Shown: positions 39,948-47,200 of the stretch, one piece after another
Layout: each line of letters begins with the position of its first letter
Numbering within the stretch: the first letter of the stretch is position 1
Assembly (NCBI RefSeq): GCF_035978755.1
Contig: NZ_CP108414.1
Location: 3,100,001-3,164,000 of the forward strand
Length of the DNA stretch: 64,000 nucleotides
Reading direction: 5' to 3'
From: Streptomyces sp. NBC_01298
Lineage (GTDB): Bacteria; Actinomycetota; Actinomycetes; Streptomycetales; Streptomycetaceae
Program-made: the position numbers and the translations under genes
The notes under the pieces: generated by a model
Seen by the model: only the letters and a program-made list of their open reading frames with translations
Database searches by the model: none
Told to the model about the DNA's origin: nothing

Positions 39948-39991
39948 GTTTCCCCCTCCGCGACGATGTGTTACCCGCCCCCCGGCGGTGG

Positions 39992-41179
39992 TCAGCCGAT
40001 CAGCTGGTCGAGCGTGTTCTCCAGCTCGTCGAAGAATCCCTCGGGCCACTGGTCGAGCAGCCCGTCCCGGTCGACCTTGGGGCTGACGACGTCCACCCCG
40101 GTGCCGTCTCCCCGGAAGTAGTGCAGCACGACCTGCTCCGGGGTGAGCCGCCCCTGTTTCACCGCGAGCCGGACCCCGTTGATCACGTGATCGCTGTGGG
40201 TCTCCACCACAAGCTGCGCACCGTGCGCGGCGGCGGCCGCCGCCAGGCCGGCCATACGGGTCTGGCCCTGCGGGTGCAGATGGGCCTCGGGGTTCTCCAG
40301 CAGGATCAAGGAGCCGGGCCCGGCCATGAGGCAGGCGACCACGATCGGCAGGACGAAGGTCAGGCCGAAGCCCACGTTGCCCGGGCGGCGGCGCCGGGTG
40401 GGGCCGAGAGAGCCCTGGAAGCCGTACGAGAGGCGTACGGCGTCGGTGCCCTCGATGGCATCGGCCTGGATGTCCACGCCCGGGCACAGATCGCCCATCC
40501 AAGCCGCGACCTGGTCGAGCAGGAAAACGGAGTCGGCACGCGGGTGGCGGAGCGGGCCCTTGGGAACCTCGTCCCGGGCATGGTGCCGCAGGAAGTTGAC
40601 CGTGTGCTCGCCCCGTACGCCGAGGAAGCCACGAGTGATGGCCGTGTGGTGGTCACGGGGGTAGAACTCCGCGGGCGCGATGCGGTTGGCATTGAGGTAT
40701 TGGAAGGGAGCCACCAAAAAGGCAGGGATCAAGGCCTCGATGCCGGACGGCAGGTCGGGCCCCTCCGAGGTGTACGGCAGGTCGACGTCGAGCAGCGGCA
40801 ACTGGTTCTGCTCGGATTCGTACCCGACCGTCCAGGAGTACCGGTTCAGACCTTCATCGACACCGAGAGCGATCCGGGGCTCATCCCCTGTGAAGTCTTC
40901 GTGCAGGACGTCCTCACCAGTGCCAAGGCTGATGAGGTCACCGTTGAGCAGGAAGCCCTGTCCCGCGGTGTCGAACGGACGCCTCGACCCTTGCTCGTCG
41001 CGAGGCGGCTGCGTCGCGTGCAGGTCACCCGCTTCGTACGACTGGCGCAGCAGAGCGAGGGACTGGAGCACCGTGCTCTTGCCCGAGGAGTTGAGCCCGG
41101 TGAGGAGCGTGAGCGGGCCCAAGGGCAGCTCAGCCCGCTGGAATCCTTTGAAATTGCCCAGCACGAGCCGGTCGATCAC
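39992..41179 (-). CDS. AAA ATPase with DUF3696-type C-terminus
   Basis: 395 residues; GTG start inside the stop of the DUF262 gene (GTGA, 41176-41179). SMC/RecF-like ABC ATPase: Walker A GLNSSGKSTV (about 27-36), Walker B LILLENPEAHLHPQGQ (about 285), H-loop VVETHSDHVINGVRLAV and the C-terminal VLHYFRGDGTGVDVVSPKVDRDGLL that defines the DUF3696 group. It lacks a TOPRIM nuclease domain, so another protein must supply the effector activity. Such ATPases are recurrent parts of anti-phage modules (compare Septu, retron and OLD-like systems). Confidence 0.85.
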   Translation of the reverse strand: MIDRLVLGNFKGFQRAELPLGPLTLLTGLNSSGKSTVLQSLALLRQSYEAGDLHATQPPRDEQGSRRPFDTAGQGFLLNGDLISLGTGEDVLHEDFTGDEPRIALGVDEGLNRYSWTVGYESEQNQLPLLDVDLPYTSEGPDLPSGIEALIPAFLVAPFQYLNANRIAPAEFYPRDHHTAITRGFLGVRGEHTVNFLRHHARDEVPKGPLRHPRADSVFLLDQVAAWMGDLCPGVDIQADAIEGTDAVRLSYGFQGSLGPTRRRRPGNVGFGLTFVLPIVVACLMAGPGSLILLENPEAHLHPQGQTRMAGLAAAAAAHGAQLVVETHSDHVINGVRLAVKQGRLTPEQVVLHYFRGDGTGVDVVSPKVDRDGLLDQWPEGFFDELENTLDQLIG

Positions 41180-42465
41180 TGTCCTGCCACCCCCTGGAAG
41201 ACCCGTGCGATCTCGCCGAACCTCGTCCGGACCTTCTTCGGATCACCCGTCGCGATGGAGATGGACCGGTCGAAGTCGAGGTCCTTCATCAGCTCGAAGA
41301 AGCCGTCGAGAACGCTGTCACGCGACGCTACCAGCCGGTCCCGGCCTTGATCACCTAGGACGGCCAGATTGACGGCGACTGTCTCGAAGAGTGCCTTGTT
41401 GATGGGAGAGCGCCCCTTCCCTCCCCGCCACTTACGAAAGGCGTGCGCCCCGAATACGACTACGGCGCACCGCATGGCGGCCCGGAACTCCCGCGCCAGT
41501 TCCTCCCGCCCTGCCTCATCGACGCGGTTGATCTGGTGCATGGCGGTGACCAGGAACTGGTCGAAGTCCCGCTGCACGTGTTCGGCGGGGTCCGAGAGGC
41601 GGAACGCCATGAAGCGCAGCACCATCTCCCGGTCCGCCATCCGCTCGTTCGACACGCTCCAGCCGGTGGCCTCGCCGAACGCATGGTCCTCGGCCAGGTC
41701 CGCCAGGAAGGATCGGACGGGCCCCTGAACCAGCGCGTGCCGCAATTCCTGCGCCTTCAGCGCCAGTCCGCCGGTGTTGATGCGGGAGAACACGTTGTAC
41801 TTCACGGCTTCCGGGGTGCCCTGCTGAATGATGTGCACCACGAGCTGGGTCTCGCGCAGCCGGATCTTCAGACGGCCGGACAGGTCCGCGTACCCCTTGC
41901 CATGGAAGTCCGTCAGGTAGTCCAGCCCGCGCAGGGTCAGCGGCGGCATGTCCACCGCGTCCGGGGCCACGAACCGGGCGATCGCCGTCAGCCGCTGGAT
42001 GCCGTCGACCACCGCCCAGTTGTCCTCGTCGTCCTGGGCCATGTGGAAGTTGGAGATGGGGATGCGCAGCAGCAAGGACTCGATGAGCCTGCTCTGCATG
42101 ACATCGCTCCAGATGCCCGCCCTTCGCTGGAAGTCGGGCGCGAGGTCGATCATTCCCTCCCGAAGCCGGGAGAGCAGCAGGTCGACGGTGGTCGCCTGCG
42201 TCTCGATCTTGATGCTCTCGGGGCGGAACGGCGCGGAGATCCCGTCCGGGTCGCCGTCCGACGCGACTTCCTCCGCGCCGGCCAGGTCCTCCAGCTCCAC
42301 GCCGGTGGGCCGCCCGTCCGTCCCGATTTCGATCGGACTCTCCAGGGGCAGGAACAGGGAATCCTGCTCGGCCAGGTCGTCCGGCACCAGGTACCGCTGA
42401 TAGCCCACGGGCCGCCCGCGCCCCGCCGCCGCCCGAACGCCGCCCGAGTCCTCCAGCTCCGCCAT
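41176..42465 (-). CDS. DUF262 (GmrS-like, ParB/Srx fold) protein
   Basis: 429 residues. The DUF262 region starts at about residue 88 (TQATTVDLLLSRLREGMIDLAPDFQRRAG) with WSDVMQSRLIESLLLRIPIS and VVDGIQRLTAI; the usual (I)DGQQR signature appears as DGIQR. DUF262 is the NTP-binding half of the modification-dependent GmrSD/BrxU enzymes. The usual C-terminal HNH half (DUF1524) is not visible; instead residues 220-429 are helical. First gene of the run, 75 bp after the anti-sigma-like gene, and coupled to the ATPase by a 4-bp overlap. Confidence 0.85.
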   Translation of the reverse strand: MAELEDSGGVRAAAGRGRPVGYQRYLVPDDLAEQDSLFLPLESPIEIGTDGRPTGVELEDLAGAEEVASDGDPDGISAPFRPESIKIETQATTVDLLLSRLREGMIDLAPDFQRRAGIWSDVMQSRLIESLLLRIPISNFHMAQDDEDNWAVVDGIQRLTAIARFVAPDAVDMPPLTLRGLDYLTDFHGKGYADLSGRLKIRLRETQLVVHIIQQGTPEAVKYNVFSRINTGGLALKAQELRHALVQGPVRSFLADLAEDHAFGEATGWSVSNERMADREMVLRFMAFRLSDPAEHVQRDFDQFLVTAMHQINRVDEAGREELAREFRAAMRCAVVVFGAHAFRKWRGGKGRSPINKALFETVAVNLAVLGDQGRDRLVASRDSVLDGFFELMKDLDFDRSISIATGDPKKVRTRFGEIARVFQGVAGQ

Positions 42466-42540
42466 GCTCCCCGCTCGCCTCTCACCGCCGCCACGTGACC
42501 GCCACCTGCCGGATCACCCTATCGGCGGCCGCGCCGCCCG

Positions 42541-42987
42541 TCAGTGCGGCAGGTCCAGCTCGGCGATCACGGTCTTGCCGATGGGCAGCCGCTCCCGCAC
42601 CTCCCAGCGGGCCGCGACCGCCTGTACGAGGAGCAGGCCGCGGCCGGTGTCGGCGAGCGGCCGGGGTGGCCGGAGCCCGGCAGGTTCCGGAGGGCGTCGC
42701 TCGCCCCGGGTGTCGGAGACCGCGATCCGGAGTGCGTCCGGGCTGAGTGTGAGCGCGAGCTCGAAGTCCCGTCCGGGCACGCGGCCGTGGGTGACGGCGT
42801 TGGCGGCGAGCTCGGCGACGAGCAGGGCGGCGGCGTCGGAGGGTTCGGTGCCGTACGGGACACCCCAGGCGTGGAGCTGATGGACGGCGAGGTACCGGGC
42901 CAGGCGGGCACCGCGCGGGGTGGAGCTGAACCGCTGGGTGAACACACGTACGGTGACCGGCGCTTGCGGGGCGGGTGATGGCGTCAT
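42541..42987 (-). CDS. HATPase_c anti-sigma-factor-like ATP-binding protein
   Basis: 148 residues. Single GHKL ATPase domain: N-box ELAANAVTHG, G1 VSDTRGE, G2 DTGRGLLLVQAVAARW. This is the RsbW/SpoIIAB-like group that is very abundant in Streptomyces and usually binds regulators rather than acting as a histidine kinase. It is divergent from the XRE gene at 43144 and may form a small control unit with it. Such units are common near bld/whi-type loci and in mobile DNA. Confidence 0.88.
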   Translation of the reverse strand: MTPSPAPQAPVTVRVFTQRFSSTPRGARLARYLAVHQLHAWGVPYGTEPSDAAALLVAELAANAVTHGRVPGRDFELALTLSPDALRIAVSDTRGERRPPEPAGLRPPRPLADTGRGLLLVQAVAARWEVRERLPIGKTVIAELDLPH

Positions 42988-43143
42988 GACGCCAATGTGG
43001 CGGCGGGGAGGGGACGTTCACCAGGGTGGCGCCACGTACGCCGGGTCAGCGTACGCGCACGGAGGGTGGACAGTACGCGTCACCGACCGTGACCATGGGG
43101 AGGCCGGGTGGTTTACGGGGCATGTGCGCGGGAGGTGGCCGGG

Positions 43144-44016
43144 ATGGCCTACGAGAACACGGACGACGGCGGTACGGATGCGGAGGCGGGCGGCGGCCCG
43201 GCCGGCGCCGAACCGGAGGCGTCCGACAGTCTGCGCACCTTCGGCGCGGTCGTCCAGGCCCTGCGGGAGCATGCCGGGCTCAGCCGCGAGGAGTTCGCGG
43301 AGCGGGTGCGCTTCTCGAAGCACACGGTGGCCTCGATCGAGCAGGGCCGACGCATGCCCGACGAGGACTTCGTGGAGCCGGCGGAGGAGGCCCTGGGAAA
43401 CACGGGCGCCCTTCGGAAGGCCGCGCCGCACTTGTCGCGGCAGCCGGGTCTGGCGAGCTGGTTCCGGCGGTGGGCCCGCCTGGAGCTGGAGGCGGTGACC
43501 CTCTACACCTACGAGTGCCGCATGGTCCCGGGCCTCTTGCAGCCGGAGTCGTACGCGCGCACGCTGTTCACGGACCAGTTGCCACCGCTCAGCGACGCGC
43601 AGGTCGAGGCGCAGTGGGCTGCGCGGGCGAAACGGCAGCGGCTGCTGTGGGATCGGCCGAACACGACGTTCGGGTTCCTCCTGGAGGAGCAGCTGTTCCG
43701 GCGGGGGACGGGTGGGGCGGAGGTGACGCGGGTGCTCATCGACCGGGTGCTGGGCGTCGCGGAGCTGCGGAACGTGGAGGTGCAGGTGATGCCGATGGTG
43801 CGGGCTTCGCATGCGGGGCTTGCGGGGCCGATGCGGCTGCTGGAGACGCCAGAGCCGCGCTGGTACGCGTACTGCGAGGGGCAGGAGCACGGGCAGTTCA
43901 TTGCCGACCCCAAAGTGGTCAGCATCCTCCAGCGCCGGTATGCCAGGATGCGGGCACAGGCCCTCTCCTTGGAGGACTCCAAGGGCCTGCTGCGGCAGAT
44001 GCGAGGAGCACTATGA
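43144..44016 (+). CDS. XRE-family regulator with DUF5753 (Scr1-like)
   Basis: 290 residues from ATG 43144 with GGAGG 8 bases upstream. Helix-turn-helix at about residues 37-90 (ALREHAGLSREEFAERVRFSKHTVASIEQGRRMP), followed by the DUF5753 domain (about 105-290, YECRMVPGLLQPESYARTLF, VLIDRVLGVAELRNVEVQVMP). This pair with a DUF397 protein is a hallmark of Streptomyces and behaves as a regulator/antagonist unit. It overlaps the DUF397 gene by 4 bp. It may control the divergent defence operon. Confidence 0.92.
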   Translation: MAYENTDDGGTDAEAGGGPAGAEPEASDSLRTFGAVVQALREHAGLSREEFAERVRFSKHTVASIEQGRRMPDEDFVEPAEEALGNTGALRKAAPHLSRQPGLASWFRRWARLELEAVTLYTYECRMVPGLLQPESYARTLFTDQLPPLSDAQVEAQWAARAKRQRLLWDRPNTTFGFLLEEQLFRRGTGGAEVTRVLIDRVLGVAELRNVEVQVMPMVRASHAGLAGPMRLLETPEPRWYAYCEGQEHGQFIADPKVVSILQRRYARMRAQALSLEDSKGLLRQMRGAL

Positions 44017-44198
44017 GCACGGAAGCACTGGCTTGGTTCAAGAGCAGCTACAGCAGCGGTTCCGGTGACGACTGCGTCGAGGTCGCCGTAGGCACTTCGG
44101 CGGTCCACGTCCGCGACTCCAAGCACCAGGACGGCCCCCGCCTCGCCCTCTCCCCCGCGGTGTGGGCCGACTTCGTCAGGTACGCGCCCGAAGCCTGA
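44013..44198 (+). CDS. DUF397 small protein
   Basis: 61 residues, ATG 44013 inside the stop of the XRE gene (ATGA). The core WFKSSYSSGSGDDCVEVAV and VHVRDSKHQDGPRLALSPAVWADFV are the complete DUF397 signature. It is presumed to bind the upstream XRE-DUF5753 protein. Confidence 0.95.
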   Translation: MSTEALAWFKSSYSSGSGDDCVEVAVGTSAVHVRDSKHQDGPRLALSPAVWADFVRYAPEA

Positions 44199-44212
44199 CT
44201 TCAGAGCCTGAA

Positions 44213-44243
44213 GAGGGTGCTCCGCCGACGGCAGAGCACCCTC
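44213..44243. terminator. Bidirectional terminator between DUF397 and methyltransferase genes
   Basis: GAGGGTGCTC (44213-44222) and GAGCACCCTC (44234-44243) form a perfect 10-bp stem in the 48-bp gap between convergent genes. Confidence 0.8.
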
Positions 44244-44246
44244 GCT

Positions 44247-47200
44247 TCAGCTGGCGGGCGGGACCCACTTCCCCGCGTCGATCGCCTCTTGAAGCCGCTT
44301 CGAGAAGTAGGCATGCGCGGCCCGCATCTCCGCCTCCCGCTCAGCCTTGTAGAGGGGCGCGGTGTAGCCCTCGGGCGGTTCGGAGCGCTCCTTCTTATCG
44401 AAGGCGAGGAACTGCTCGTAGTGCTGCTTGGTCTGGCCGTGACCGTGCGCGTACGGGTCCTGCGCGAGTTGGCGCCCGTTGACGTCGAACCACATCTGCG
44501 ACTCTCGGTCCGCCAGAATCGCGTAGCGGGCCTTGTGGATCGCCATCAACTCATCGGCGCTCATGCCGAGCCACACGGCAACCAGCGCGTCGATCTCAAC
44601 CAGCGCGGCACGGCGCTCGTACTCGGAGCGGAGTGGAGTGCGGTACTCCCAGAACGTATTGAGACCCGCTGCAATCGGCTCCAGCTCGGGCCACTTCACG
44701 GCCCAGTCTTCGTAGCCCGGCCAGGTCATGTCGTACAGCTCTGCCCACAACGGGGCGTACGCCTCCGTGAGGCAGTTGAGACGGAGGGTGCGGAGGAGAA
44801 GGGCACCAGCCAGCGGGTGGGCCTGGTCGGCATAGGGCATCTTTTGGGCTTCGGCCACCTGAAGGTGTGAACGGCCAGTGATGCGCAGAAGGTAATCGAA
44901 CGGGATCGAAGCCCAGAAACCCGCATTCAGGGCAGTGCCCCTGTTGTTCCCCAAAGACATCGACTGCACCGTGTGCACATGAGCCGGACCTGGGGGCATC
45001 AATGCCGCAAAAAGACTCCGCTCAGTGTTGAAAGGAATCATGACGCGCCACGCCAACCGGTAGAACCGCGTGTACGGCTGGAACCACCACAGCCGCTGAC
45101 GCAGCAGCTCCCGCTGCTCCTCCTCGCCCAATGCCAGTTCTTCCTCGGAGAGCACGTCGCTGCGGCTCGCCCACTCGTCGGCGCTCGGCTGCCAGTCACT
45201 CGTCAGCCGAGAGCGGTCCAGCCAGCGATCCTGCTCCCGCTCGTATTCCTTGAGAGAGCACGTCTTGGGACGGACGTAGTTCGTGCGGGGCACGGCATCC
45301 GCTGCCAGCTGCGTGAGGTCGAAGCTGGTCCAGTCGTGGTTGCCCCGGCAAGGAATCTTAGGCTGCTTGCTGATCGGGGTAGCGATGCCGAAGTGCGGCC
45401 CTTGGAGAACCAACTCTGACAAGTCGTCCGGCTGAGATGTGCGCCAGGCGATGAAGCCGTCCTTCTTGCCGTTCGTCTCGTTGTAGCCCTGGCTGATTGG
45501 CGGCTCGTACGATCCGAGACGATCGCTGACGGCTGAGAGGGCTGCGATCGCACCCTGTTCCGCAGTGGTCGTCGGCTGCAACAGTGCGGCCTGTGATGAC
45601 GAGCCCACGTCTCCAGAGAGCCGCTGCCAATCTTTCAGGACGGCGTCGTTGACCTCGATCACCCGTGCGTGATGCGGCCGAAGATCCCAGGATCCTCCGT
45701 GCCGCATACCTGGCACATCACCTTCACCGTGGTGGTCCAAGGACGCAAGGAGCGGCTCTACCCCGTACAAACGGCTGAGGTTGTCGAAGCGGACTGCGCT
45801 TTGCCGCGCACCGTAGATGTGCACCCCGAACTCAGTGTTCCGGCTGGCCTCGAACGCCCAGTTTCCAACGTTGACGAATCCAGCATGCAGTCGGAGATGA
45901 AGGTATGCCGCCTTCCGCAGCTTCCCGTCTTTCACGCCCCCGAAATGTGTATCGGGGTGGATGAGCCCCGCCATGCCTCCCTCGCCCAGGTTGCCCCAAA
46001 CCCGGTTCATGAAGGCCCGGTACAAGTCAGGGCGAGTTCCCGCCAGCACCGGGTAGAGGGCAGGTGAGCCGAGCATTGCCGATACACCGCTGACCGCGGC
46101 AAGCTCGTGCAGGTAGTAGGTGAGTGAGCGGGTATCCGCTAGCAGCGTTTCCTTCTTCTCGCGCAACTTCGTTGCCGACGGCTGCTCAGTCAGTGCGAAC
46201 CAGGGGTTTCGCTCCGCAAGCACCCTGGTCTCCACCCACTCCGGACGGACCCACGGCGGGTTGCCCACCTGGAGGTCGAAGCCGCCGCTCTCGCCCCGGA
46301 AGATGTGCGCAAAGTGCAGCTCCCAGTGGAAGAAGCCGTGGCCGTCGTCCGCCTTTATGTCGCGCTCGTTCGTGCCCGCGATGGTCTCGACCGTGTCCAG
46401 CCAAGGGAAGCGGAACGGCAGGCGACCCGGGGTGTCCATGCCGAGGGTGCCGTCCAGACGATCCTCGACGTCGGTGAGGAAGTCGAGGGCCTCGTCCACG
46501 GACATGTTCTCGATGCCTGCGAGGAGCGAGCCCTCCGGGACGTCCTCCGTGCCGAGGACCGCCTCCAGGAAGTCCAGCCAGTCCGCCATGTTCTGGAGCG
46601 GGATGCACGGCCGCCGCTGGTCGGTGATCTGAGTCTTGCGGCCCGTCGTACCGCGCTTCGGGCCGGTCTCCAGGCCCGCGCCGTCCTCCGCCGCGCCCAG
46701 CTCGCCCTGCTCACCGTTCGGGTCGTCGAAGAGGCCGGCCGCCTGCCAGAGCTGGTCCCCGGGCGCCGGGCCCGTAGGAGTCACCGGCTCGGCCGGGGTG
46801 GCCGGACTGCCCGTGATGAGGGTCGGCAGGGCCGACTCCTCGACCAGGGCGCCACCGGTCGCGTACACCCGGTCCGTGCCGTCGAGCTCGCCGACTCGGT
46901 CCAGCGGCCAGAACCACAGCGCGCACCAGGCGTCCATGACGGTCTTCAGCCGCCAGTACGGGGTGCCGTGCCGGGTCAGGTCGTCCAGGACCTTCTGCTT
47001 GTCCGTGGCCTCCGAAGGCTGGTCGATCCAGTCCGCGCCCCAGACGTCGATCCGGCGAGAGATCTTCCGCTCGGAGAGTTCCAGGCGCGTCGCCACGAGC
47101 GACCACAGGAACTCGGCGCGGCGGGCGACGCCCTGGATCCGTACGAGCTCCGTCTTGGCCGCGGCCTTCTCCCAGCGGGCGTACCGCTTCGCCCGTGCCT

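Noticed and set aside
36612..40121. Plus-strand open frame of 1169 codons opposite the giant helicase
   Set aside because: Antisense shadow of GC-rich coding DNA; composition is Gly/Val/Arg/Asp-biased with no domains, and the minus strand carries clear helicase motifs.
29869..42465. Standard Druantia or DISARM operon
   Set aside because: The giant helicase fits DruE, but DruA-D, DruM/F/G and DruH were not recognised; drmA, drmB and drmC as separate genes are absent. Reported instead as a candidate composite.
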